A stretch of DNA of 64,000 nucleotides from Pterois miles (Eukaryota; Chordata; Actinopteri; Perciformes; Scorpaenidae), in the NCBI GenBank assembly GCA_947000775.1, contig CAMQGK010000634.1, forward strand, positions 20,701,501-20,765,500, written 5' to 3'. The position numbers were made by a program, and so were the translations under genes. Under the pieces are notes generated by a model. That model was not told the DNA's origin. It searched no databases and was given only the letters and a program-made list of their open reading frames with translations. The number at the start of each line of letters is the position of its first letter. Position 1 is the first letter of the stretch. Below are positions 38,489-51,478 of this stretch, piece after piece.

Positions 38489-39050
38489 AGGGCTGTCAAT
38501 CGATTAAAACATTTAATCACAATTAATCGCATGATTGTCTATAGTTAATCATGATTAATCACACATTTTTTTATCTGTTCAAAAGATCTGTCAAGTATTT
38601 AACACTCTTCCCAACATGGAAGTGAGCAAATATGTTGCTTTATGCAAATGCATATATATATATTTATTACTGGAAATCATGCAACAACACAAAACAATGA
38701 CAAATATTGTCCAGAAACCCTCACAGCTACTGCATTTAGCATAAAATATGCTCAAATCATAACATGGCAAACTGCAGTCTAACAGGCAACAACAGCTGTC
38801 AGTGTGCTGACTTGACTATGACTTGCTCCAAACTGCATGTCCTCACCAAAATTTTGCATAAGTTTGTTATTTAGCCTCCTTCCTGACAAGGTATGACATG
38901 GTACTAATGGATTCCTAATGCCAGTATCTTCGCTCTAGCTTTAAAATTGAGCCTAAACAACTGCAAGTTGCATTAATGCGTTCAAGACATTAGTGACATT
39001 ACAACGAATTTGCATTAAGGCATTATTATCTCATTAACTTTGGCAACCCT
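38489..39050 (-). mobile_element. TIR element H1, copy 2
   Basis: It starts AGGGCTGTCAATCGATTAAA and ends TTAACTTTGGCAACCCT. It is the reverse orientation of copy 1, with shared interior words GCATTTAGCATAAAATATGC, ATCATAACATGGCAAACT, GTCAGTGTGCTGACTTGACT. It starts 8 bp after the end of the truncated SINE. Confidence 0.85.
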
Positions 39051-40559
39051 AACAGTAATACATTATATTTATAGAGTGATTTTCATGGTACTCAAAGGCA
39101 CTATACATAAATTAAAATCATTATTTTAAAAAGCAGCATAACAGGTTGTATAAAACACACATTAATCACACATTGCTATACAGTATAGGCCTATGGTGTG
39201 CATAAAAGGCTCAAAACGTCTTGAACTGTGCACAGTGGCAAACTGTATGCATGGTTACTTTATCAGAAACGTGCTGTCAACCTCTGTGACTGAGTGAATG
39301 CAGTCACTGAGATTGGGTAACTGGCTTAGTCCCGCTCTGCCATGCTGCTGAACTGTATGAAACTGTGCACTGTTGTTACTTTGAGGCACATGCTAGAAGA
39401 GACCAGATTGTCCTTGGTTGTGGCATTGCCTGAAACAACAAACCACATATCTCTAATTCATTTCTCTCCAGCAGGGACAAGGTGTATGTGAAGGACAAGG
39501 TGTACTGTACTCAGTCAGCTACAGCTCCCCCAAAAGGACATAAATGCAGTAAATCACTGCATGAATATGTGAAAATTATTGATTAATATTTGTTAGTACG
39601 GTCTGCATGCTTGCCAGAGAGAGAAAAAAAAAAAAAAACTTTCTCCACCTCACACATTGGGTTAATTTTCCGACTGTTCACTCAACAACAACAAATGGTT
39701 TACATGTTACAATATGAGCGACAAACTGCATCCAAAGTTTTTAAATGACCTTCAATGTTGCAAAAGAGACACATCTATAATTCTGCCGAACCATACACGG
39801 GCAAAATCACAGCTTCATCTTTGTATGCAGATGCGAGAGTGAGTCTGTGCCCAGAATAGCTGGTGAATGAGTGCTAGACAGAACTCAGTATAACTATGAC
39901 TATGCCAAATTACTACCTGCTTACATGGAGACATGAACATAAACATGAAACAGTGCTGCTTCATTTGTGTGTGTCTCATACCGGATGCATAATGCATCCA
40001 GAGCATGAATAATTTACATAAACAAGGGGAGGGAATCTGTTTGGTGCTCTGCCAACCCTTTCCTCTTCTACTTCCACCTAAAAGGCTGCTTTTTTTTTTC
40101 TTTTGTGAAAATCCAAAAACAAACCTCCATATTGGAGAGACAGATGGCAGACAGGGTGAAACTGAGTCTCCTATCCAAAATCACACTGTGATGGAAATGG
40201 AGGTTGCCATGGAAATCGGGAAGTGGAGCAATTTGCTGGATTCCCCCGAGAGGACGTGGTGGTCACTTGACGGACGCACGCTAAGTCATTCACATCTGTA
40301 AATGTTTCTGTGCTTTTGTGAAGTTTTTAGAGAAAAAGCAGAAGCAATGAAGTGATTTTAATATGTTTTATGGACAAACAAAGAAGCACTTGTTTAAGTA
40401 ACAAAACCACTATTAAAAGAACTACATGGCTGGACTTAAAAGTGTTTGTACAGTGAAAATTTAGCCCAGGAGCACAGCAGTTTGTAAATTAGTCATAAAT
40501 CAATTTGTATGTAATGCACTTTGAATCGGGAAGGGAGGAGGTCGGGGTGGATGTGTGTG
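39051..40559. other. Unique DNA, no gene seen
   Basis: A frame of 98 codons at 40005-40301 is unrecognised. Poly-A lies near 39630. Confidence 0.45.
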
Positions 40560-40690
40560 TCAAAAAATGCAGGACTTTCACCCAGGAGACCGGTGTTGGT
40601 GTCCTATGTGAAACCACAAGTTAAAGTTGATTCATATGTCACATAATTTCTGTCCTAACTAAGTAGTTTTATTTTAAAATAGACTGGAGC
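40560..40690 (-). repeat. T1-related repeat fragment
   Basis: CACCCAGGAGACCGGTGTTG, AAACCACAAGTTAAAGTTGA and CCTAACTAAGTAGTTTTATT resemble a longer unit whose last part is the reverse T1 phrase CCTAACTAAGTAGTTTTGTT. Confidence 0.5.
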
Positions 40691-42119
40691 GAAAATTGAA
40701 GAGTGCATCACGTGTTGCTGGACATTCATAGGAAAACGCATTGAAAAATACACTGTTGAAATTTGTGCTGAGCATTATGAAAAAAAGGGAAATTCATGGC
40801 TATGTACACAAATTAAATAAAATTTTGTGACAATTTCGCAAACTTTCATAAGACTGTGTTGGAAAATGACACTGAGCGTTGTGAATACGGGACCCAAACG
40901 TAATATGGACAGCGGTCTCCTGGATGAAAGTCTTGCGTTTGTCGGACCCATCCACCTCTGTGTCTTTTCACTCTTTAAACTACGACGCCACGCTCGCCAG
41001 CGTACTTTCTCGGACTGTTTACTGTTGCCACGGATGGATTTACATTGTTGTTAGTGAAACACCTGGTGCATTTCATACCTGCGTTAAGGGGTGACTTGTG
41101 TGGTGGTATACCGAACACCGACCATGACAAAGCCTGTGTGTTTGACACCCTGGGAATGAGAATGGGCTGAATAATCAGGTTATTGTAAGGGTAATATTTG
41201 GTATATTATTGTAAAATCGCTTACTCGCAGTACTTAAAATGGGTAATACCTGAATTTGCGAGCTAAAGACAATAAAAATATTAGTTTCATCTTTTCACAA
41301 TACTTATAGCAATGTCGTCCTTGAAGGCCCTTCACTCTCACAAGACCTTGGCTTGTCGGGAAATGAAAAAATATAAACTTGCGAAGATAAAAACCCACAA
41401 TGGAGGATAAACAAGACTTTTGAAAAGCTGAAAAAATGAGCACAATGTGGCCAAATCTTTACCAATGAAAGATGCTAGCAGCATTAGCTGCTAACTGGCT
41501 CCAAAAGTCCATAAATCTAGCCAGAAAGTCACCAAGTTGGCAACACTGACAGTCCGTTGTGTCAGGCCTCCCTCTACTCCCCCAAAATGATTGTTCATAC
41601 CACAATGAAGGTGATGATTGGACCGGTTTATTACAGTCCTGTAATAGCGTTGTCCGAGCATTTGATTCATCGATTGCTGTTGGGATGTAATGAGAATTTA
41701 AACTAATATATCATTCTTTAAATCTTTACTAACCCTGCTTTTAAGCTCCACTCATGGAGCTGTTGTCTTTCCGAAACCTGTAATACTGATTTTGTGTTTG
41801 TGCAGCACAAGCGATGCTCAAATGTGGAACTGGACTGTCAGGGTGTTGGGTGTATTTTTAGCAGAGAACAGATAACACATGTGTTGTTTTTCCTCCTCAT
41901 CTGAAGTGCCATGTATTTCTGATTTTAATCAGAGGCTGGTTCGCTGCTGATCCTGCAGTCATCAGCTCCCATTAAGAAAAGACAGAAGAAGAGCGTTGAA
42001 TATCTTTGGTTGCTAGGAAACTGAAACAACATTATGGAAACACTGTGTTTCAACATGTTCGGTATACAAGAGAATGAAGGTTTATGTTGATTTGTGTTCC
42101 TACTACGCCTGTTTATTCA
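40691..42119. other. Unique DNA, no gene seen
   Basis: Open frames (75 and 69 codons) are unrecognised. Confidence 0.45.
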
Positions 42120-42380
42120 ATTACGTTTAGCTAAATGGAAATGGTCACTGTCCCAAATTGGATACATTTTCATTTTGATTGTGCGATGATTACATTGATT
42201 ACTGCGGTGCTGCTCCGTAATGTCACTCTTAATTGCTTCACAGGTGCCACGCTGGGTAAATTAATAGCAATACAAATAATTCAACATTTGCAAATGATAT
42301 CATCAATCATTAATCACGGACTGAAATTAATGTTTAAGCTCCAGCGTGACTTGTTGGCAAAGTTTTAAATTTTAATGCTC
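42120..42380. promoter_or_regulatory. Possible conserved non-coding element
   Basis: This is non-repetitive and dense in homeodomain-type words: GATGATTACATTGATTACT (about 42186), ATCAATCA (42302-42309, a Pbx/Hox-like TGATTGAT on the minus strand), ATTAATCAC, AATTAATAG, and a TTTGCAAAT-like CATTTGCAAATG. Composition and clustering resemble vertebrate developmental enhancers, but conservation cannot be seen from one sequence. Confidence 0.25.
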
Positions 42381-43784
42381 CAGTCAAATCCCACTTTATC
42401 CCACTTGTCAATATTTGCTTTATAGTCCATAGGCTACACCCTCTCTATATTTGCACTGCAGAAGATCTTTTTATTTCGACAAGAGACGAAACGGGTGGTT
42501 TTGAAAAGGAGAGCTGTTCTGCAACAAAATGAAAAATTCACACTTTAAGAAGTTAACAATGAACGTTACAATTTCAGTGCTTTGGTTGTTTTATGTGTCT
42601 ACATTTACCGCTTATGACTCACCAATCACTCACAGTAGCAGAACTGACTTTATTCTGAAAAGAGGACGTTTTTTCCTTTCAAAGTTAAAGAAATCCATGA
42701 AGCTCAAATCCATGTGTGCTTTCATGGCCTCAAAGATTACCGCGCTCACTCTTTCATACGGCTGCTTTCACACTGTCCCTCAGAAGCTTTGATGCCGTTA
42801 ATTGTGAGGTTCGCCACACCTGTCAGAAAACAGCACTTCTCTCTCAATCACGGCCCTTTAACGACTCAATTTGCAGTGGATTGACAGCATCCAGAGGCAG
42901 CCGTGATGATGGATGACCTGCTACGCTTCCAGTTCAGATTATCTCTGTGCAGAAACAGATACGAGTCACATGTGGTTCTTGTCATGAGGTTATAGTGAAG
43001 AACACTATGAGCATGAAATCTTGCATGATGGGTCATCTATTTCCTGGACAATCAGCTTCATAAGCCTTGCCTGGAGCAATGAGCTTCGGAGAGCCTCAGT
43101 GTCACCACTGGGGATGTCCTAAAGTCCTCCTGCAGCTTGGGGATAATGGATTTACTGTACTTTATACATTTATCTGATTAGATATGAAAAGCTTGTGATC
43201 ATACTGCACATTTGGCTCCAGTGGGTATATCTCCGGGCTCTGCTTTGCTGCTGGACCCGTCAAAGAAAACCTCTTTCTCAAGTGTTTGGAGGTTTCACAG
43301 ATGACTGGAGCTCTGGGTCAGACTTGCACTTTCATTCCCGTCTCTGACGTCCATCTGGTGAGCACTGATGTGAGAGCTGCTTGTGCGGAGACCCTCCGCA
43401 GGTGCATGTCTGAGTGCTAGTTTAGACAAATCACGGCAGGTAGCCATTTAAGCCACTTGTCCGCTTGTTAGATGGCGGCACGATGGGACAGCCCACATTT
43501 CCAGTTCACGGTTGCTTCCAAACGTCGCATAATCCAGGCTGCCATGTTGAAAGGGATAAAGCGGGTACAAATGGGCGGCTGACACACTGCTGACACATGG
43601 CTTTGTGCTCAGTTTATATAGGGACACACACACACACACAGATACACTCTCATACACTCTAACAACAGTATTATATTGAATGTGGACATTTCTGAATCAA
43701 ATATATGTTTCATGAATATGTTTGTTTCATATCAGCCTTGTATCATGTTTGCAGAATAATGCCATGTGGTGAACATTGTGAAAC
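42381..43784. other. Unique DNA, no gene seen
   Basis: Short frames only. A (CA)n of about nine units is near 43623. Confidence 0.45.
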
Positions 43785-43930
43785 AATTGGTTAGGATAAG
43801 GCAACAAAACTACTTGGTTTAGGTTAGAAAAAAGATCATGGTTTGTGTTCAAATACTAATATAACAATTGTAACAATGCAACAAAACCGCTATAGTTAGT
43901 TTTAGGAAAGAACTATATAGTTGGGCTTAA
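43785..43930 (+). repeat. Minisatellite-like unit T1
   Basis: AGGCAACAAAACTACTTGG, then AGATCATGGTTTGTGTTCAA and a second partial unit GCAACAAAACCGCTATAGTT. Confidence 0.7.
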
Positions 43931-46900
43931 TATATACACAGGTATATGACCAGGTGAAGTGAATAACATTGATAATCTCGTTACAATGGCACCTGGCAGT
44001 GGGTGGGATGTACAGTATTAGTCAGCCAGTTAACATTTTGTCCAAAAGCACCTACAATGAGCACAGAGATAGAATGGAAAGAGAAGGGAGGGGGGGAGGG
44101 GGGTGGGGGGAGAAGGGGGAGTGGTCATAATGGCGTATATCATAGCATTCAAATATTAAATTAAAATATTTTCCTCTTCTTGAACAAATGAAAAATGCAG
44201 AAGGAAAGCGAGCATCCATGTGACCTATGTTTGGTGGGAAAGTAGGACAACCGTCCATCATGGCCATAGGAAGAAGGGGGGCTGCGGAAGTATATTATGG
44301 TTTCACTTTTTATTTTATTTTATTTTTTCTTGCATTACACGCCATTCCTTCTGATTCCTGCCACCAGAGATGGATATGTATTTTCCCCTTTTTTTAATAT
44401 TTTGAGCAGCGCTAGCTTGTTGTTTCTGGTTCAGTGGCACAAGGTGAAGTTCTACCAGGAAGTCAATTCAAATTATGCCTCAGACTTGCAAACAAACTTG
44501 AGATTTTTTTTTTCAAAAATCCAAATTCCTAAAAACTTCAATGAACAAACAAATTTCCTCAACAACTCCCCCAGTTGTCTGCACCAGAGGAGGACAACCA
44601 AGCTAATGTTAGTCCCTCAGCTGTGGTAGCGGAGGAAGAGTTAAAAGATAAAGAATGTGTTGTAGGCAGCTACATAATTTATTTAGGATTTTAAGCCTCC
44701 AAAGAACACATCCTATACACAAACCATCCACAAGTGTGTGTTTACAAAATGGTGGCTGTTAAAAAATATGAATGGCTGGTAGAATTCAGACCACCCACTT
44801 TGGCCAGTTAATTTCCAACACTGCTACAGTATTAACTGTTACACCGCGAGCAAGAGAGAGCATGCTGGGTACAGCTCGCTGTCCTTCGATGTGCATGTGA
44901 CCTTTTGCACCCAAATGACGCATATACACTAATGTTGCAAGAGGATGCACCGATGTCGTGGCAGGTGTATAACTCAGGACCCAAGGAAGCACAGTATTGA
45001 GTGTGAAGTTGTTTGGATGAGCGTTGTCAGAAAAGCTTCAGGCAGCATCACCAGAGGCCAAGCAATCAGCCCTTTCCAAACAGGCACACTTTGAACTGCA
45101 ATTCAAAGAGTAGCTGCTCTGGCTCACACACTGATCTCTGCCCTGCTATCAGACATAGCGGCTAAAGAACAGAAATTGGAGAACCTGGAGAGACAATTCA
45201 ACAGGACAGCATGCAGACAGCAGCAAAAACAGAGACTATGCTAACTGATACAGCAAAGGGCCACGCAGCAGTACTAAACCTATAACCCTTTCATCTTCAC
45301 AAGCAGCTGGACACAGGCCGCCTGCAGCTCCAGCTCAGGATGTTAGGAGACATTACCAAGGACTCTCCATGCAGCACAGTCCAAAGTGGTCTCATATCTC
45401 ACCAAACTACACCCACTAACCAGAGGTTTGTTCAAAGGACTAGAAAAACTCTTAAAGCAGTGCCTCTCATCCCATATCGGTGGCATCATCAGAGATGTTT
45501 CTCCACTCTACGGTGCCTGAAGACATGGATGACTGAAAAGACTTACCTATCTAACAGTGATGTATGTACACAGTGAGATTTTGCAAAACGTAAACATACA
45601 TGCCTCGATGAAGAACTTTATCAGCAACACGCCAGAGAGCAAAATCACTTTTAGAGTTATATAAGGTAAGCTGACATCAACAAAGTCAGCCAAATTTTTA
45701 CTGTCCATTGAGCGGTGAATGCTCAAACAATCAAATCACTTATTGGTTTACTAGTATAGCAGCAGGGTGATACAATCATACAATAGTTAAAGTTACTGTC
45801 AGGAACGTTTAGCTGGTTATGAAACAGTCTCAGTCTGGTACTGATGCGTCTATATGACCTATATATGTAAACAAGGCCTCACTGGAGGGAGGGGAGGCAC
45901 AGGAAGACCAATACTGCATGAGGCAGACTGTGAGACCCTGTTACAGTAAAATGAAGGGTTTTCTAAAGGGAACCTGGTGCTCGGAAATACTACTGTCCAC
46001 AGGGACTGTCAAAATGAACACAGAATGAAAGCTCCTCGCAGTAGCTTTAAAGTAACATTAATAATGCCTAAATAATGTCTGCTCTCGAAAAGTGATTTTA
46101 TTGAAAGGATTTATTTAATTCTGTAATTTGTATTTACTGATAATATTGGACACTGTTGCCGTCATGCACTGGTACTCATACTGAAATATTACTTATTTTA
46201 ATTTGTGTCCTGTGGCGACATTGCTCTTGCACTGGATGAGTGACTGGCCTTTGCTACAGATGATATGCCTGTTCATTAATAAGATTAAAGTATTCGTTAT
46301 TTTCTTTTTGTAATACTGCTTGGCTGCCATCACATCATGTATATCAAAAAAATAAGATTTGGCTCAATCAAGAGCACGGCAGGTATGCCATCCATCAATA
46401 AATCAATCACAAACTTATTCCAGATTCATTGTGGTCATATTGTGGCACACAATTCATTGAAAAGCAACACTGCTCCAAATTAAACAATGGCATGATGCTG
46501 TCCATGACCATCAAGCTGCATTTGTCTTCATGAGAGGTTGAAAGCTCAGAGATATAATCAAGCTGTTGTCCAAAATGAGCCGTGAAAGTGATGAAAATCA
46601 ATCCTGTGCTGCACTGGGAGCTAATTTGCTGTTGCTTAGCAGCATTACAGAGTTACTGGTGGGCAGATACGTTATGCTGGGTAGGACAGGAGTTCAGGGC
46701 GTTGCAGCAGTCAAAGCATGAAAACAGAGGAATCGATCACAAGTTCCAGGTGATTAAAGGATAGAGGAACTACTTTTTGAAAGTCATATAAATCAGTTGT
46801 TTTTAGCTATCCAGACTAGTCAGTAATGATGTAAGTATATATCAACACACTTCATTTCTAATGGTCTGAACTTCCAGTTATGCTTTTAAGCTGTTTAAAT

Positions 46901-48099
46901 ATAGTATAGTCCATAAACATGTGTGAAAATATTCCAGATAAAGCATGCAGGCAGCAAACACAATCACAGATAATTCAAGAACAGAATGACATCAGGCCAC
47001 AGAGTAGGGAGGAAATACAAGAACAGATCTCATGAATGAGAGGTGAGATGAGTTGAAGTGAAAGAAAACACTTGAAACAGTGTGACGCAAAAGGAAATAA
47101 ACAGACAGAGAGATTGTAAATGGAAAGATGTAATCCATGCAGAACAAAGAAACCAAAACAAAGAGTATGTTCATCAGTTCAGTTGCCTGTGAGACTGTTG
47201 TTAGAGACATCTCGGGGTTAATTAAAGCCTCTAATCACATTACAGAGGTAGAAGTTGAGAAGGGGCTGACAGCAGGGCTGAATGTGCACTTCGTGGGAGA
47301 CGCTAGTGGCTCATTTACATTGTTCGCAGAGTCAGTCAAGCTGTCATTGTTCTCCGTCATCGGGGTGGACTGGCCTGTCACTTCCTCTACTTCAACATCA
47401 GCTGCTGCAGCCGTAGTGACTGTTTCCCAATGTGTGCTTGTGGATGAAAGCGCTGAACATCCTGAGCTGCAGCTGGTACATCATCAAAGTCTACAAGGAA
47501 TCTGATGGGAAGGACTGAAGGAATGACTGTTTGTTAAACCCCTCCCTCCAACAGTGATTGTCCAATCATCGCTTAATAACCGTAAACACACAGGACATGG
47601 CAAGTTGGTCAAGCTTTGGATTTCTCCAAATGTTAAAGCAATGTGAAGTGGTGTGAAGCGACATGAAGTGGGGCTGGAGTAACGATGAGGGCTCTGTCTC
47701 GCTCTATTGGATGTGGCGAAGTTCACGCTCCAACAAGCCCAAACAAATTCATCATCCACGTTGGCCAGACACATTGGCTAATCCTCATCCTAAAAGTTCT
47801 TCCTCTGTAATGCTAAAAACTCTAATGTACTGTTTAAAAATCTGAACAATTAAGCAGAAATCTAACATCTATCTTGTCACCGGGTTTGAAGGTTATCAGG
47901 CCATTAAATCGACATTACCAGTCACTGTAAGCACCATAGATGTGGGTCATTAGGGGCCTACTAAGCCTACTGTGTTGTAAAAGTGAAAGTGAAAGCATGT
48001 GTTCTGATATACCTTCTTCTAGTGATCTACCATGTGAATAGATGATGAAATGAATTGACATTCACGTCTATGAGGCTTATAGCGTCAAATCATGTTTAT
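43931..48099. other. Unique DNA, no gene established
   Basis: There is a G-rich run at 44085-44118. The stretch 45090-45560 can be read in pieces as a coiled-coil-like peptide (LLSDIAAKEQKLENLERQFN) and later SYLTKLHPLTRGLFKGLEKL, with stops and frame changes; it may be a decayed coding remnant, possibly of a mobile element, but I cannot name it. The frame of 122 codons at 47137-47505 is unrecognised. Confidence 0.4.
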
Positions 48100-48396
48100 G
48101 GGGGCGGCAGTAGCTCAGTCCTTAAGGACTTGGGTTAGGACCCGGAGGTCGCCGGTTCAAGTCCCCCATGGACCAAGACCAACTGGTTTACCTCTTGGAC
48201 CACTGCCGAGGTGCCCCTGAGCAAGGCACCGAACCCCCAACTGCTCTGGGCGCTTGTCAGGAGCAGCCCCCTCACTCTGACATCTCTCCATTGACATGTA
48301 TATGTACTGTGTGAACAACAGAGTGTAAAACTGAATTTCCCCACTGTGGGACTAATAAAGGAATATCTTCTTCTTCTTCCTCTTCTTCTTCTTCTT
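48100..48396 (+). mobile_element. tRNA-derived SINE (family S2), near full length
   Basis: The lead GGGGCGGCAGTAGCTCAGTC and exact B box GGTTCAAGTCC (48154-48164) are followed by the family body GTTTACCTCTTGGACCACTG, GAGGTGCCCCTGAGCAAGGC and CAGCCCCCTCACTCTGACAT, the end GTGGGACTAATAAAGGA and a CTT-rich tail. A short internal deletion relative to the 31-kb copy removes part of the CAAGAACTGAGTGTGAACTG segment. Confidence 0.92.
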
Positions 48397-49299
48397 AGCC
48401 ATATAACACTGTTTTTTGCAAATTTGTCTGTTAGATAGGGGAAAAACAATTACAGGTTCAAAGGGCTTAATTCAAAAAGACTTGTTTTTGTCTTTTTTAG
48501 GGGGGTACAGGGGGTCCTGCAGGGGGTCAAGTTGTTCTAGTCATAAATCAGAAATAAACACAAATGAATTAATCAAGTAATTACTTAAAATTAATTGTAA
48601 ATGTGTACAAGAGCTTAGAACATTATGATTGGAAAATACATTATGATGTCCATCTCTATGCTCTATTATGTCTTATTAGTTGTTGCAGCAATTTTCAGTT
48701 TATACCATTTGTTACAGATTTGGTGCTACATTTAACCATTTTTACTATCAAGAATTGATAAAAATGATCAAAAATCCCTCCAAAATACCACATTAAGACA
48801 TCAAGATATTGAGGAAGACTATAGAAAAATCCATGCTGTGATTTGCTATCAAAACCTTTGACATTTTGAGATTTTTGCAAGAACCGAAATTTTCGGCGAT
48901 TGGATGGCAGCACTTTTGTTCTGGAAACTGCTCAGAAACCTCCTTATTGTCAATCCAGCTAAGAAATCCATCCATCCTCTGAATGCTCTAGGTCTCTAGC
49001 CTGTAGCTGTAAAGTGTCATGAGGCTGTGATTATCCTAGAGGTCACCACAGGGCATTTTATACAGTGTCAAAAATGGTCTCTCTACAGTGAAATGGCTAC
49101 TATGAGGATATAATATCTAATATCAGTTGGGCTCTTTAGATCCACAAAAGTCTCAGCTTTATAGTGATACCCAATTTATTGTAAATCAAAACTGTTTAGG
49201 GACCTCAGAATGCAGAAATTTTCCATTATAGATATTCAATTCAATTGCTCATTTGTAGAATAGGAGAAAAAAAAAAACATGTACACGGCATGAAAAAAC
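48397..49299. other. Unique DNA, no gene seen
   Basis: No supported feature; frames of up to 72 codons only. Confidence 0.5.
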
Positions 49300-49662
49300 A
49301 GCAAACACTCACAGGTACTGCATTTAGCATAAAGAAATATCCTCAAATCATAACAGGGCAAACTCAAGCAGCTGACTCAGCTGTCAGTGTGTCAGTGTGC
49401 TGACTTGACTATGACTCTCCCCCAAACTGTATGTGATTATCATAATGTGGTCTGTAAAGGGGAGACTCGTAGGTACCCATAGAACCCATTTTCAGTCACA
49501 TATCTTGAGGTCAGAGGTCAGGGTCCCTTTGAAAATGACCTTTAATATTTCGCTAAAATTTTGCCAAAATCTGGAGTTTTATTTAGCCTCCTTCCCAACA
49601 TGGTAGCATGACATGGTTGGTACCAATGGATTCCTTAGGTTTTCTAGTTTCATAGGCTATAC
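49300..49662 (-). mobile_element. TIR element H1, partial copy 3
   Basis: ACTGCATTTAGCATAAAGAA, GCTGACTTGACTATGACT, GGGTACCCATAGAACCCAT (reverse of the sequence in copy 1) and TTGGTACCAATGGATTCC are H1 interior. Both termini are missing. Confidence 0.75.
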
Positions 49663-51478
49663 GTAGCTTCACGCTAGCCCTGAACCTGCTAGAGCCTCTG
49701 AAACAGTAAAGTCGGTCGGGATTGACCCCCGGACCTGCAGGTCTCTTAGGTTAATTAAACAAAAACAAAAAGAAGCTGTGGTCTCCTGAGGGAAAGCCCT
49801 GTAAGCGTCTCTGTTTGACTTGCCCATCCATCCGGTTGAGCTTGTGAAATCTGATCGGAAATCTACAAAAGCTCTCGTGAGACTTGCTGCCTGACAAACT
49901 ATCCTAACCATAACTATTTGAGATCAGTGCCTAGTCTTAATCATCTCGTGACAGTTTCTCAACTTGCAGGTTACCTTCTAGATCTATCGCCAATCCCCTT
50001 CCTAAGCAGACTTCTGCTGACTATATTGGGAATATTGTGATACATCAAAAACACATGGAATCGGGGAGAAAATATGTTTTTCTCAAACAAACAGTTTAGT
50101 TGTGACAATATAATTTTTTGTAGAATTTTTTTATAATTTGTCAATTTTTTTCATAGGTGCTGTAAGCACACACATTTGACATCTAACGCTGTGACTCTAA
50201 ATGAATGCAATTCCTGGATTGACACTGTTGTCCCACAATGCAAAGCACAACAGAAATAGCTATTCCCAGCTGGGGAAAAATGTGGGCAGTGGAATGACAG
50301 CTCTAGTGACAGCTCAGAAACAAAGATGGGGGGGGGGGGGGTCAGCTTTTAGGGAAGTTTTAAAATGTGAAATTGGTCTTACGTTCGAGTTTGATTGATG
50401 TTTTTCAGTGAATGCCTAAAAGAGATTTTGTTTCTATAAAAACTATTAGAGAGTATTAAAGAATTAGAACAAAGCTTCTTTGAGGTTGACAAATATGCAA
50501 AAGTGTGAAGGATTAACGAGAAAAAAGTAGGAGATAGTCATAAAATATATATATAAAAAAAGAACACAAGCCATTAAAAGATGAATTGGGGTTGAAAGGA
50601 GCGAGGTACTGTGTAACACAAAATGAATGTGAGCAAAAAGGGTTTCAGGATGGTCGGCAGGAACTGAAAACGCTTCAAAGGAAGTAAGAAAAATGAAAAA
50701 CAGAGAACATGTCACTTGTCGTATCTTTTTAAAAGAGAGAAACCTGCACTGAATCATTTAGTCAAAACTGACTGGAAAAGTTTGAGTTTCCTCCAGATGC
50801 ACAATAAAGGAAGCAGCTGTAGAGCTGAACAAAAAGTCTGTCCACCCAGAGGGTTTCATTTGCCTAAATTCAATTTTGAAAACCAGCTTTGTATTTTCAA
50901 GTGTGGAGAAGAAAAAGCTCATGAGGCGGTTTTGCAGGATTAGTCCTTTGGAAGACGAAGACATTTATCTTCACGTTTCTAAATAGATCTAACCTGTCTG
51001 AGGCAGCTCATCGAACGGCTTTACATACCTGTTAGGATGGATGACATATCCACCTACAAAATGAACACATACCTTATCACTGACAGACCAGACAGCTTTA
51101 ACTTCATAAAAGCCTTCTTGACAAAACCAAGAGAACACAAAATGCATTGCAGTTTTTATAATGAAAGCTGTCAGCGCAAATAAAAAAAAATCCCAGTCAC
51201 TTTTCAAATATCATTTGACAAGACATGAAGAGGACTATAAGGAATAATAAGTCACCATAACCCAGACAGTTATCCTTCAAACAAATCAATAAAGGAAACA
51301 CAGTAATGGTGATTTATTTCTCAAATTTCAGTATTGTTGTTCATGTCCTGAAGATCATGACACTGGAATTAACTGACAAAGATACAAGTGTAGAAGAAAA
51401 CGTCTTCTACGGGTTCAACTTTTACGTCTGCACAGTTCTTAATCAGTGTATACAGGTTAGATGACTGAAATTATGGGA
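49663..51478. other. Unique DNA, no gene seen
   Basis: A run of 14 G lies at 50328-50341. The minus-strand frame of 97 codons at 50464-50757 is unrecognised. Confidence 0.45.

Noticed and set aside
47137..47505. 122-codon plus-strand frame
   Set aside because: Alanine/serine/valine-rich without a recognisable domain or splice context; not supported.
48135..48449. 104-codon minus-strand frame
   Set aside because: It is the antisense of the S2 SINE plus its CTT tail, giving an arginine run.
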